Below, in pieces: positions 1-10,697 of a DNA stretch of 64,000 bases (position 1 is its first letter; the number at the start of each line of letters is the position of its first letter). A program made the translations under genes and the position numbers. The notes beneath the pieces are model-generated. The model made no database searches. It saw only the letters and a list, made by a program, of their open reading frames with translations, and was not told where the DNA came from. Source of the DNA: Lyophyllum atratum (Eukaryota > Basidiomycota > Agaricomycetes > Agaricales > Lyophyllaceae); NCBI GenBank assembly GCA_014905825.1, contig JACGCN010000027.1, positions 682,001-746,000 on the forward strand. The letters are read 5' to 3'.

Positions 1-1
1 G

Positions 2-1252
2 ACCCTCACATGTTCTGCTGTTCTGCTGAGCAATGGTATTCTGACCAGCAGTGAATTCGTCACAGTCTCAGTCATATCTGGCTTAATTACATATCATGAG
101 GGGATAGCTTCCATCCACATATCCACTCTGATTGCAGCTCTTCGAAACCAGTTTAGAAGACTTCCCCAATGGCTTCATGACATTCTTACTTTGGCGACTC
201 TCTCTACCTTCCTGGCGACTACACGAGTGCCAGATTTTGGTGCTGAGCTTCAAAATCCAGCACATGGATTTCGGTTACTTGACCATCTCTCTACCATCTC
301 TGTAGACTTTTCTATCATCGAAGCAGCCACACCTTTTCAGCAAAGGCTATTTGCACTCGATGCTAGCCATCCCAAAACTGTTCAATTTACCCACACTTGG
401 GCACCCTTGAATGTACAGCCTGGGACTCACTTTGTTCTCATCTTTATCCTGCCTACCACACTACCCCTCCCATCCCCAGCTCTCTCGCATCCACTCCTGT
501 TTGACGATCCTCCTACAGTGTTTCACAACATGTTGGGAACACCTGGCCCTAACATCACCGAACTCTTTCTCTCATCCGAAAACACCACACCCGCTGCACT
601 CGCATTTTCAGGGGCTCTTCCAGGAGCTGCAGGCCCTGTCCCAAGCTTTGAAGGTCCCAACATTACATCTGTTCAGGGGGTTTTTGAAGCCGAACAGGTT
701 TCTGCTGCAGATATTGCTGCTGCCCGGTATGCATCCAATAACCATGCCTCTCTCACTTCATTGGTCGTTCAGCACCGTGCTGTATCCACTCTTCTAGTCA
801 GACTCGGACTGCCTGATTTTCGCTGCGATCCCAAGGCCGCTGCTAAAATCACATACCGCGGATTCAATCTCAAGTCGTCTGCGGTTTTAGACGCACTCGG
901 ATGGGCTGAAGCTTCATACTCCAAAAAAAGTATTGGGTATTTCTGGGCTGAGAGGGCTGCACAGGCTTCGTGGAAAGGTGACATACCAGGTGGGTGGATA
1001 GACAGCGAATTACACTCCTCATTTATCTCACCATTTTCATATTTAACAGGAATAGAACGTGGTGAACAGTACACGCTGTACCGCACTTGGCGAGCAATCT
1101 GCTGGATGTTCAGGCCTTCTGGTGGGGTTGATCAAGAGCGCGCACCATCTGCTACATCCAACAATTCAGACGAGGTTCTTGCATCGAAGCTTGTTCAAAA
1201 ATCAGTCTTCTCACCTGAACGGAGGCGTATTGCTTCATACTTGGATATCTGA
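2..1252 (+). CDS. Intronless hypothetical protein, 5' end cut by the window edge
   Basis: The reading frame is open from the first bases of the window to a TGA at 1250-1252, so the start lies further left. At least 416 residues are encoded without an intron, unlike the intron-rich genes nearby. There is no ATG near the beginning of the frame, which supports truncation rather than a start at 191, where the codon is TTG. The protein is mixed alpha/beta in composition with a proline-rich stretch near the middle and an aromatic, basic C-terminus. I do not recognise a domain. The lack of introns and the repeat-rich flank at 1272-2055 fit a transposon-derived or retro-copied gene, but a lineage-specific host gene is equally possible. 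Confidence 0.45.
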   Translation, partial: TLTCSAVLLSNGILTSSEFVTVSVISGLITYHEGIASIHISTLIAALRNQFRRLPQWLHDILTLATLSTFLATTRVPDFGAELQNPAHGFRLLDHLSTISVDFSIIEAATPFQQRLFALDASHPKTVQFTHTWAPLNVQPGTHFVLIFILPTTLPLPSPALSHPLLFDDPPTVFHNMLGTPGPNITELFLSSENTTPAALAFSGALPGAAGPVPSFEGPNITSVQGVFEAEQVSAADIAAARYASNNHASLTSLVVQHRAVSTLLVRLGLPDFRCDPKAAAKITYRGFNLKSSAVLDALGWAEASYSKKSIGYFWAERAAQASWKGDIPGGWIDSELHSSFISPFSYLTGIERGEQYTLYRTWRAICWMFRPSGGVDQERAPSATSNNSDEVLASKLVQKSVFSPERRRIASYLDI

Positions 1253-1271
1253 CCTTTTTACCCTTTATTCA

Positions 1272-1355
1272 CTCTCTTAATCTTTAATACCAGCGGTATG
1301 TTCCCTTTACCTGCTCTCTTAATATTTAATACCAGCCATATGTTTCTCTTCTGCT
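1272..1355. repeat. Two-copy ~42 bp direct repeat after the first ORF
   Basis: The block beginning CTCTCTTAAT at 1272 recurs at 1314 with a few substitutions; both copies contain TTTAATACCAGC. It lies just 3' of the ORF stop and is probably a local tandem duplication in the 3' untranslated region. Confidence 0.5.
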
Positions 1356-1664
1356 TCCTATTCTATTTTCATGTCCTATAATTTGTTACAAAGACTTTAA
1401 TATGTTAACATGTTACCCAATTTCAAGAGTTTTATTGTTCGTCACACATGCAGCATACGGCAGCCACAAGTTTCGAGGCGATGGGTCATTGGGTAATATT
1501 TTCTTACCCGCACCCTGATCCCAGTTCACCTATACCCCAGCGCCTGGGTCGGGGTTCACTAGCAGGTACGTGGGGGTAGACAGGTTACGCACAGGTTGTG
1601 GGTGAACCCATGGATCATACAGGTATTTTCAAAAAAAAAATCAATGAAAAATCAAAAATACTTG

Positions 1665-2055
1665 TGTGGGTTTTGTACCCTTACCCGCACGGGGGGTATG
1701 CGTATGCGTTTGGATACCCGCGTGCTTCGAAATAAGCCTGGGATCAATCCGTGGGAATACCCATGACGTACCCTATCTGGCTGAGGTCGTGGCTTACCCG
1801 TGTGGGTTTCGTATCCTTATCCGCATGGATACAGGTATGGATACGGGTACGCGTTTGGATACCTGCGCGCTTCGAAATAAGCCCCAATCAATCCGCGGGA
1901 ATGCCCGTGACGTACCCTATCTGGCTGAGGACGTGGGTTACCCATGCAGGTTTTGTACCCTTACCCGCACGGGTACGCGTTTGGATATCCACGCGCTTCG
2001 AAATAAGCCCGAGGTCAACCCGCGGGAATACCCCTGACGTACCCTATCTGGCTGA
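1665..2055. repeat. Diverged tandem repeat of ~127-144 bp, about 2.7 copies
   Basis: The marker CCCTATCTGGCTGAGG occurs at 1771, 1915 and 2042, giving periods of 144 and 127 bp. Each unit also carries TTCGAAATAAGCC and a segment rich in TACCC and GGGTA. The flanking 1500-1664 segment is rich in the same CCCGCAC/GGGTA words and ends in an A-rich tract. The overlapping plus-strand ORFs look like by-products of this composition rather than genes. It may be part of an interspersed repeat family. Confidence 0.65.
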
Positions 2056-2162
2056 GGCTGTGGTTAGGCTGTCCAGATATGGCTGTACCCACTGCAAGAG
2101 TCCTCAAATGGATCAGGCGAGAACCACAACCTTGTTTCAACTACCGGTTACAAAATGTGGAA

Positions 2163-3966
2163 TCATTTACGTGATTTGCCTTTCAACTTCTTGGCTGCCT
2201 CAAACTCTACATTCCCTTCCCCGGCTCCTGCAGAGGATTCGATTTTGATCCTGTCAGCGGCCTCAAGCTCCAACCAGGCATCAGCGACACGTCGAGAAAA
2301 AGTAATCGTAACCGCATGATTGAGCACACCATAGCTCTTGGTCGTACCATGGAGGTACTCAGGTTTGAATCCGAAGATTGTGCCCTTTGCTTGCTTGACA
2401 ACAACGCCCAAACTTGCATCAACAAAGTTTGCACCACCGTCAGCTGGCCCATCTGACAAGGGCTGGGTGGCTTTACGTTTTCTACCTGTGGGTTCTAAGA
2501 TCTGTCTGCCGACGCAGAAAGAGAATGCATATTTGCAAAACGCAGGGTCGACGTGAGTCCACCTGCCAATGATACATCAGAGTTATGCGGTAATGAAATC
2601 AATAATTCGTACGCAATGTAGCCACGGGACATATACACTTCCGGTGGTGCACGTTTAGCCATGTTAAATGTGTACACTTTATCCCCCATACGGAGATGGA
2701 ACCCATTCCCTTGAGATTAATGAGATGAGTAGTATCAGGATGTAATTCAAATGAGGCTCACCTTTGGGTACATTCCTGGTGGCGACCGTGGGCAGCTGGC
2801 TGGCGTCAAGCTGTTTTTGAACATGTTCTGCGACCTCCTGAGGCACCGCAGTCTGTACCAAACTCCATAAAAGACTCACAGCCCCTATGACATCCTCGTC
2901 ATGTTCAGTCTTGGTTTTGGCATCGAGCTTTTTGGTATAGCTCTTTGCCCAGCCAAGGACTCTAGCATGACGTGGACCGAGATTGAGCCCGGCCTGTACC
3001 ATACAGCCCTCATGATCTGGCTAGAGGTGTCTGTCAGTCCAAACCAGTGCATATGAGAGGCAAGCTTACCCGAACATCTCTCCGCTCACTACAGGCGTTA
3101 TCGACTACCTGAACGAGCCAGCTGTACAGGTCTCCAGAAAATGCTGCTCGAGTTGCAACACCTCGGATAACGGCAAGCTCGATCTCAATACCTACACTTT
3201 GATCAACGGTTTACTCGCAATAGTAAGAACAAAAAACTCACCTCCATCTGCAGTTCGAGAGACAAATACAACGGATTCGTCAGGAGGAACGACATAGAAG
3301 CCGGTGTCTTCATTGACGACGAGTTGGTCCTCATCATCGCCTGCGACTTCCACCATGAACCGATGAAGTTTCGGGGTCTTGGCCGCGCGGTTACGAAAGA
3401 TAATCTTGACGGAGTCCGGCGTCTTTCCAGCCTCAAGCATCGACTTGACCGAAAAAGGCTCAGCAGATAATCCTAGAGCACGTTTCTGGCGGCATGAAAG
3501 GTCAGCACTAATGTCAAAAATCTAAATAGATATCACGTACAATGTGGCGCTTTGCCCAGTGGGATGCCTGTGCCGGATGACCATCGAGTTGGGATGCATC
3601 ATAGTGGTGTTTCACTTTGAGAAAGGTCTCCCGGCGGTTTTGAACTCCCTTTGCCCGGCTCAGCCCCTCAGTGATCAGGTTTTCGACCTACAGATGGTCA
3701 ACATTGGCCCTCAGCACCAAAAGATGACATACAGTGTAATCAGGTTTGTTCAAGGTCTTCCTGACCTCTTCCAGGAGCTCTAGAATAGCAGAGGATTCCG
3801 AAATGCTCTCTCCAGACTGGCAGATGCGATCCAATTCTGTCATGGTGCTGGGATCTGATAAGAGTTCCTGAACTGCAAGGATGTGATTATCTGCAGTGAT
3901 TAGAGCTGTTACACACTTACCAGCTTTGAAGGCTTCGGCCATAGCTTTAGATTTACGCTTAGCCAT
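2163..3966 (-). CDS. 500-aa protein with a possible 2OG-Fe(II) oxygenase-like C-terminus
   Basis: Seven exons join in frame: 3966-3733, 3687-3541, 3485-3242, 3191-3070, 3020-2762, 2709-2613 and 2562-2163, with introns of 45-54 nt that have GTATGT, GTACGT, GTGAGT, GTAAGC, GTGAGC and GTACGA donors. The CDS is 1503 nt. The N-terminus is basic and helical. The C-terminal third holds His371-Val-Asp373, then His439 in a LHGTT motif and Arg458/459. That order and spacing (HxD, about 66 residues, H, then a basic residue) resembles the metal and 2-oxoglutarate site of Fe(II) dioxygenases, and fungal TET/JBP-like members are one candidate family. This is a motif-level inference; the rest of the protein is unrecognised. 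No transposase gene is visible beside it. Confidence 0.75.
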
Positions 3967-4329
3967 TGTGAAAAGTGGTAGTCAGCGAGTGAGAGACAAA
4001 ATGTTCGAGTTCAACGATGCTCGCGAGTCCGAAGATTGCTCCGTTCCGACGTCACGTGACCGCGAGATGACGCCGTCTGTGGTCGGTGGTCGTTGGTTGG
4101 TGGTCGGTGGTCAGTGGATCGTCAAGGGCTGCATAGATGTATCACAGGCCTATGCTTGATGTAATTCCAAATAAACTATTCTACAGGGAGACAGTGAGCT
4201 ACCGGTACATAGGGGTCGTGAGGTGGCCAGAGTTGCTGTTGCCAACCAATGCAGCACATCACACCAGTCTCGCAGATGGCGGATAGCATGGGAACACGGC
4301 AGAGGGGGGTAGCGAGGTGGGCGCAAGGT
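3967..4329. other. Gap upstream of the 500-aa gene
   Basis: No gene seen. It includes a short GGTCGGTGGT-rich tract near 4080-4120 between the start of the minus-strand gene and the satellite array, and probably contains that gene's promoter. Confidence 0.4.
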
Positions 4330-5640
4330 GCGAGGTGGATGTGAGGGCCCGAAGCCGTCGCCGTCACCGCTGATGACGAGCCGAACCTGCTGAATGGTGG
4401 ATTTGCAGCAGAAACAGGCAAGGGGGGACCGTGGGGAGGTGATCGTGCTGTCGGTTCTGATGTAGGTTTGAAAATGGAAGACTGGGGTGGGCCATGAATC
4501 TCGAGGAAGTCAGGTAGGGGAATGAGGAGGTCGTCGCCGACGGCGACGACGAGCCGAAGCCGTCCGATGACGGATGGCAGTGGAAAGGGGTGCAGGAGGG
4601 CCCTGACGAGACCTTTCTCGCATCGGTTCAAAAACAGGGGGCAGAGGTGGGCTTGAGGATCGCGAGGAAGTCGGGGTCGGGGAATGGGGCGGTCGTCGCC
4701 GACGGCGACGACGAGCCGAAGCCGTCCGATGACGGATGGCAGTGGGAAAATGTTCAGGAAGGCCCTGGCAAGGCCTTCCTTGTGTCCGGTCGAAAATGGC
4801 GGGCAGAAGTGGCTGGTGGAGGCCGAGGAAGACGAGGTAGGGGGCTGGAGTCGTCGCCGCCGTCGTCGTCGACGAGCCAAAGCCGCCAAAAGGCGGATGG
4901 CAGTGGAGGCGGGTACAGGAGGGCCCTGGTGACGGCTTTCTGCTGTTGCTTCGAAAACAGCCTGCGGGGGTAACTGGTGGAGGGCGAGGAAGTCGAGCTA
5001 GGGGGATGGGGTGGTCGCCGTCGTCGTCGATGGCGCGCCGAAGCCGCCAAAAGACGGATTGCAATGGAGGTGGGTACAGGAGGGCCCTGGCGAGGCCTTC
5101 CTGGCGTCGATTCGTAAACGGCCCGCAGGAGTGGCTGGTGGAGGGCGAGGAAGCCGAGGTAGGGGGATGGGGCTGTCGTTGTCGTCGTCGCTGATGTGCT
5201 GAACCTGCTGGGAGGGGGATCGCAGTAGAGACGGGTGCAGGAAGGATTTGGCGAGGCCTTCCTGGCGTCGATTCTAAAACGGTGGGTAGGGGTGGGCCGT
5301 GGATCGCAAGGACACCGAGGTAGGGAAATGGGGTGGTCGTTGCCATCGTCGACGACGAGCCGAAGCTGCTGGAGGGCGAGCCACAGTAAAAACGGGTGCA
5401 GGAGGGACCTGGCGAGGCCTTCCTGGCGCCGATTCGAAAACGGCGGGCAGGGGTGGGCCATGGATCGCGAGAATGTCGAGGTAGGGGAATGGGGAGGTCG
5501 CCGCCGCCGTCGTCGTCGAGCGGAAGCTGCTGGAGTTCGGATCGCAGTGGAAACGAGTGAAGGAGGGCCCTGGCGAGGCCTTTCTGGTGTTAGTTTGAGA
5601 ACAGCCGGTAGCGGAGCATGGCATGTCGACGCGTCATGCG
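4330..5640. repeat. Tandem satellite, ~161 bp unit, about eight copies
   Basis: Two markers recur with near-constant spacing. GAGCCGAAGC-like words appear at about 4375, 4548, 4710, 4871, 5034, 5193, 5355 and 5516. AGGCCTTCCT-like words appear at about 4611, 4771, 4931, 5093, 5254, 5415 and 5576 (steps of 160-162 bp). Units are GC-rich with runs of CGTCGTCGCC. Because 161 is not a multiple of three, successive units rotate through all reading frames; the long Arg/Pro-rich ORFs on both strands are therefore best explained as artefacts of a stop-poor satellite rather than proteins. The leftmost unit is the most diverged. Confidence 0.85.
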
Positions 5641-6472
5641 AAGGTCGTCGAGCCTGGTGCAGGCTCGGAAACGACATCGGGATCCACCATAGAAGGGTGG
5701 GTGGTGGGCAAGAACATCCCACCGAATGGAAACGTCCTCGCCCATCGCATGCTGGGACCGTCAGCGGCTGGAGGTCGCGAAAAACCGGCGTGTTCGCGCG
5801 TCATGCAGGAGCGGTCAAGCTTGCGGTGGGGCTCGAAAAGAAAGTCGAAGCCCATCCACACAAGGGTGGATGGCAGAGAAGTGGAAATGGGGGGTCGGAC
5901 CACGCCCATTGTCGAGAAGCACGGCTTGGACGCGCGAAAGGGGCGAACTTGGCCCGAGAACCTACAAGGAACGACCTGGGTCGCTCCCCAGCTGTATACA
6001 TGGTCAGTAGACTAATCCCGGACATACAGCAAGGTACATCGCACCTTTGAATATCTCGCCAGCATGCTCAAAAGCACGCCAAAACCCGTCCCCGAGGCAC
6101 GCAGGCCTCACCCGCCCTCGGCCATCTATGGTCTGAATCGATCCCGCGAAATCGGAGGGCCTAGACGCCGTAGTGTACGTCGCTGAAAGCGATGTGTATG
6201 CCGTGGATCGTTGCGGGCGAGAGCCAGAGAGATCTCCAGGCGAGAGGGACCTCAGTGCTCACGACGCCCCTCGATGGTGGTACTATAACTAAGTACAACG
6301 ATACGAAGTCATATGACTTCAACGCGGACGCATGTGACGCCCGCCCGAGGTTTTGCCGGACGCGACCGGGCACGATTCTGTGCTGTTCAGTGTTGGCGGC
6401 AGTTCGAGGGATGCGCCGTAGCGGAATGCACGGAATGCACTCGAGTCTTCGAATGTATAAAGTAGATTTCAG

Positions 6473-6530
6473 AGACCATAAACCACAAATTACAAACCAC
6501 AAACCACAAACCACAAACCACGAACCAAGG
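6473..6530. repeat. Short tandem repeat of a 7-8 bp AAACCAC unit
   Basis: Units of ACAAACC/AACCACA repeat about seven times with small changes. The unit is not the CCCTAA telomere repeat. Confidence 0.8.
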
Positions 6531-7411
6531 CACGTGACCAAATCAGACCAATACCACATCGCGATTGACCCAAAAACCACACGAGAGTAGACCTCAATCG
6601 AATATTTGTTCGCAGTACATATTTTACTGCATTTGCAAACAACTCACTTGAGAGCTTGAGTGGGAGACCACGACCAGAAACCTTGATCGCGACCCAAACC
6701 ACGCAGTGCGACCATGGCATCAGCACGAACTCACCGATCAAAACCACGCATCGACATGAATCCATCAAGCGAAACCACGGAAATGGACAAAACCATCATT
6801 TTTTTTGTGAAAAATGCCATTATACACTTGTCATGCGATTGGATAAGTGTTACTGCCTCGTACTCATCTGGAGCGGAGAACCCTGGTTTTAGTACCGTAG
6901 ATCGCAGACATGAGCCATACTGTGGTTCGTTCTTGAAGTTGCCAGATTGGCTAAACAACCTGGTCTCCGATCCTGACGGATTCAAGCCCTGCAAGGCCGG
7001 GGGATCTTTAGTCCATATCACTGATACTCCTGACTGAGTGACTCGGATTCTGTTATTCACGAGGAGTCAAGAATCAAGAGTGATCTTCAAGGACTTCTGA
7101 TGGATGGTGGCCAGCATCGGCTACCGATGATAAACGGTAGAGGGGCGCAACGTGAAGGATTGCTGCCGCGTCTGGAACAGACATCTTCGAACACCTGTGG
7201 TTAACCTGAGGTGATGTGAAGTGGTGGTTGCAACTAGATCACCATCAGAGCTTTTCTCTTTTTCCCGCTTAACCCGTCGACGATCCCGCATCCATGGCAA
7301 TCATTGATATCTGCTTTCTTCAAAAGTTCTGGACCAGAAATTCTGTGGAACAGTACTTGCCTAAAACGGTCCACAGCATACTTACCCTACTTGACACCCC
7401 CGATATTCGCC

Positions 7412-7463
7412 TTTACTCTGAGGTCCAGTCATTGAACTTTACTCTGAGGTCCAGTCATTGAAC
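7412..7463. repeat. Perfect 26-bp tandem duplication
   Basis: The 26 bases from 7412 (TTTACTCTGAGG...) are repeated exactly and immediately at 7438. This is either a recent slippage product or an assembly artefact. Confidence 0.9.
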
Positions 7464-7660
7464 GTGTCCAATGGCTTCTTCTCCATCTTGCCTACGAGGA
7501 AAATCCGCAGATTGGTATAAGCTGGTGCAAGTCGTGGGTTGCCGAAGCCTGGTTTCTCTGTTAGGGAGAAGTCATAATATCGCCGGCTTATGTGATCAGA
7601 AGTCCAACCATTTGTGTTGCCTTCTCCATCATTCGACCACAGTTTGAGTATCTTGCAACA

Positions 7661-7666
7661 TATAAG
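7661..7666 (+). promoter_or_regulatory. TATA-like box of the first hydrolase gene
   Basis: TATAAG lies 43 bp upstream of the ATG at 7704. This spacing is plausible for a fungal gene with a short 5' UTR, and the box supports the chosen start. Confidence 0.4.
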
Positions 7667-7703
7667 ACCCATCTAGTTGGAGAAGTATGGCAACATATCG
7701 AAG

Positions 7704-8791
7704 ATGTCCCTTCCTACTCTCCAACTCACCACGAAGGTCGTCCAGTCTAAAGATGGCACAAACATCTACGCTGAAGCATGCGGAGATCATTCCAAACCCG
7801 CCGTCGTCTTCGTACACGGCCTAGCCTGCGCATCTACCGCGTTCGACAGGATATTCTCTCTTCCCGAGTTTCAGAAAAATCTTTATCTAGTGAGCTCCGC
7901 ATGCTCGAGTTACCTGATCAACATACTAATGCCATCCTCTTTCAGGTACGGTACGATGCACGAGGTCATGCAAGGAGTGATGGTCCCACAACGGAAGAAG
8001 CGTACGGATCAGGTCGCTACGCGGAGGACTTTGACGCCGTTTGCAAGGCTTTTGACCTGGATAAGCCGTTCTACGCCGGATGGTGAGTACTATCCTTTTT
8101 TCGTGTACGATAGTCCTGAAGAGACCCTGTTCCTAGGAGTTTAGCAGGTCAGGCGTTTCTCCTTGTGTCTCTTATTGCTCACTCAAGCTTTCTACGTAGG
8201 TTCCATCGCTGCTGACATATGTGCGAATAATCTTCCCGTCAAGGGCATCATTTGGCTTGGGGCGCTTCCTTACATGGGCGATGTTATGGGTATCGTTGCG
8301 ACCCCGCTGGTCCTTTCCTTCCTTCCTGGAATCATGGCTCCTGAATCTCCTGCGCACGCGCTCAAGACACGAATTGAATTCTGTCGCACACTTGTGCCCG
8401 CCGCTCTCCTGCCGAAAGTCCCGTTTGCCGACATGACTGCTTGGGTCGGCGCTGCAACGCATCTCTCGCCTGAGTGCGCCACCCTTCTCTTGGGCCGCAA
8501 GCAAGACCCTTCGAGACTTCTTGAAGAAGCTGCAAAGGGACTTCCCCTGTGTATCATTCACGGAGCGGAGGACCTTCAGATATCCGGGCAGCACGTAATC
8601 GAACAAATGCAGCCTCAGTTTAAGGACTGTGAGAGTCATTTACTCCCGGGAATTGGACACATATTATTCTGGGAGGATCCTGAAACTGTAGCCAACTTGA
8701 TCGTGAAGTTCGTGGCTCGTGTTACTCAGTCAAATGTAAGTGCTATCTGCTACGCCCCTTGTCCCCTGCTGAAAACGCCGCACAGGCCTAA
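7704..8791 (+). CDS. Alpha/beta-hydrolase, 291 aa, cytosolic paralogue
   Basis: Exons 7704-7889, 7946-8082, 8137-8147, 8200-8735 and 8786-8791 join to an 876-nt CDS. Family hallmarks are the oxyanion HGLA motif near residue 42, the YDARGHGxS-like segment after strand 4, the nucleophile elbow GWSLAG (Ser109), acid Asp236 in HGAED and His265 in GIGHILF. Substrate cannot be told; esterase, haloperoxidase-like or C-C hydrolase activities all use this fold. There is no signal peptide, unlike the tandem paralogue at 10698. The 11-nt third exon encodes the Ser-Leu-Ala of the elbow, and the final exon adds only one residue and the stop. A TTG upstream at 7677 is in frame, but the ATG at 7704 follows the TATA-like box and is preferred. 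Confidence 0.9.
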
Positions 8792-9717
8792 ATGAACACC
8801 TTAGATTGTGCTGAAGGATAGATATATTACATCTTTTGGTGTCAACGAGTCCTCTCTCTTCTTCATCATCGCAATTGAAAGACGGCATCCTACCTCTCAA
8901 CAACGTGTCCCCGAATATAAGCCGCGACATGGAAATGCTGAACCGTTTGTGTCGGATAACCTGAATATTTTTCAACCTTACTATCATCGGTAGCTAAAAT
9001 CCCAGCCCTTGGGCATGCGCAGCCCGTGCACGGCTACTATAGTAAGTATAGCCCAAATTCAAGTCCAAGCGAATCTGACAGGAGACGGGCATTCCGCGAG
9101 TGTTCGCTATATTTTCGGTGCCTCCAAGGTACATTACCAGCTATTCAAATGTCAAGTATGGACCTGACATTGTTTTTCTACTACTAGGGCATAGTACATG
9201 CTGCACATGACCATATTCTCCGTAAACCATTCCCTATGGCGTCGTTTCTTCTCGTTATGACCTTATCTCGAGTTTGTCATGTCCGACGGCTTATCTCAGT
9301 AGCATGCAACCTGCATAATGGATCTTGTGTTGAATGCGGATAATGATCTCGGTGTCTTCGAGGTCGGCAGTCGGAGCGACTACAAGCAACCAAGCAGTCG
9401 ATATTTTTGGTCCTCCAAGTTCCCTACTATCACTCTTTCACCACGACCTCATTCAAGTTCAAGCTCCCACTGACTTTCCATTGAACCTACTCACAAATCT
9501 CATAATATGGGTACTCCGACCTTGCCCTCGGTTATTCTCCTCGAGCCGAGCTTCAATATCGTCAGCTGCTCCAAAAACTTCTGCCTAGCACGGGTGCAGT
9601 GTTCGGGTCGTTTGACAGGAACACGTCGGTGTCGCCTCAAATCCGGCAACCGATACTTGATGCGGATATCTAGCGGCGGTAAGTGTATATATGGACGACC
9701 ATCATCTTCTCACTAAG
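8792..9717. other. Gene-free stretch 3' of the first hydrolase
   Basis: No gene recognised; short ORFs here lack splice-consistent extensions. It ends at the target-site duplication of the element at 9724. Confidence 0.5.
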
Positions 9718-9723
9718 CCTCTG

Positions 9724-10536
9724 CAGGACCCCCGAAAGCGCCCTAAGAGGCCTGATCCCGGTGCGGATAAGAATTGGGGAATTTTTGGTGCGATGCAACA
9801 GGTCTGTCCGGATAAAAAATGGCAAAATTTGGTCATATTCCCTGAGCCGGGCGTCCGGATAAAAATCGCGAGGTACAGACCTCTGATTCCTGACCGGATA
9901 AATATTGGGCAAAACGGGAGGGCACCTCAAGGCCTCAAGGTTCGATCCTGGGGCGTTGTGGAGGACTCCAGCAGGATAACAAGGCGCTCGAGCTCCTATA
10001 CTATCACTACATATTTTTGCACTTGCGTTTCAACCTCCATGGCTGGCGTTTAGCAATTTTTTACATGACTGAAGCAGGACCTGATCACTAACTCTCCTTC
10101 ATGTTAAGCGCATTGGTTTCCTGCCGTCTGCGGCATTCCTCTGTTCGCTTTCTCAAGTATCAGAGACCGATTAGTTTTCGAAAAGTTGAATGAAGACATG
10201 GCGAGGGTGAGCCAGGCTGTCAAAGCCCTTCTTACGCGCGAAACCCAAGCTAAAAAGCAATAGGGCATGTTCAGAAACGTGCAATTGGTGGAGAAATGTT
10301 CTAACTAGTCCTGATCACTTCCTTGGACGTGCTGAGGGCGCCTGGACGATGGGCCGCGCAGCGGAGAGAATTTTTAGGAAAAACGAAGGCCTGATGTAGG
10401 GATCCGGATAAAAATCCACTATTTGGGAGGGCTGATTCGCCGTCCGGATAAAAACCTGGCCAAAAGTGTCCGGATAAAAATCGCGGATTTGGGCTCATCT
10501 GGGATCAGGCATTTTGGGTGGCTTTCGGGGGTCCTG
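9724..10536. mobile_element. Non-autonomous TIR element (MITE-like), ~813 bp
   Basis: The left end, starting CAGGACCCCCGAAAGC, is matched in inverted orientation by the right end, GCTTTCGGGGGTCCTG, up to 10536. Similarity continues inward to a shared GCCTGATCCC word, so the inverted repeats are about 36 bp with mismatches. Both ends are flanked by the direct repeat CCTCTG (9718-9723 and 10537-10542), a likely 6-bp target-site duplication. Inside both ends, direct copies of CCGGATAAAAA occur at about 9808, 9855, 9894, 10404, 10444 and 10470, all on the plus strand, which looks like a set of subterminal protein-binding sites. No transposase is encoded. The superfamily is unclear. The right end lies about 160 bp from the start codon of the second hydrolase. 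Confidence 0.8.
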
Positions 10537-10625
10537 CCTCTGCCGATCTATGTATAACGCATTCTGTGCCAGTGCCCTTGATGCGATCAAGATCACATTT
10601 AGCTCTGACCTGACTGCCCCGCCTT

Positions 10626-10632
10626 TATAAAA
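10626..10632 (+). promoter_or_regulatory. TATA box of the second hydrolase gene
   Basis: TATAAAA lies 72 bp before the ATG at 10698 and about 90 bp after the end of the MITE-like element. Confidence 0.6.
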
Positions 10633-10697
10633 TTCGACCTCGACGATCCGGACGAACATTTCTCTCAGCGAGCTCCCAGTAATTTATCGTTCCGAAG

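Larger units (their letters stand above)
5641..7660. other. Gene-free region between the satellite and the first hydrolase
   Basis: No convincing gene. At 5629 and 5795 the word GCGTCATGC recurs about 166 bp apart with related flanks, so a diverged repeat may continue past the main array. Short tandem repeats at 6473-6530 and 7412-7463 are listed separately. Confidence 0.5.

Noticed and set aside
1666..2248. ORFs of 123 and 165 codons
   Set aside because: They lie in the repeat block, overlap in two frames and share repeated peptide segments dictated by the DNA repeat.
4176..5722. Large Arg/Pro-rich ORFs on both strands
   Set aside because: They coincide with the 161-bp satellite, are open in several frames at once and have only repeat-driven composition.
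6473..6530. AAACCAC repeats as an interstitial telomere
   Set aside because: The unit is not TTAGGG/CCCTAA and the copies are few.
9940..9965. TTCGATCC resembling a tRNA T-loop
   Set aside because: No acceptor stem, D-arm or anticodon arm at correct spacing; it is internal to the MITE-like element.
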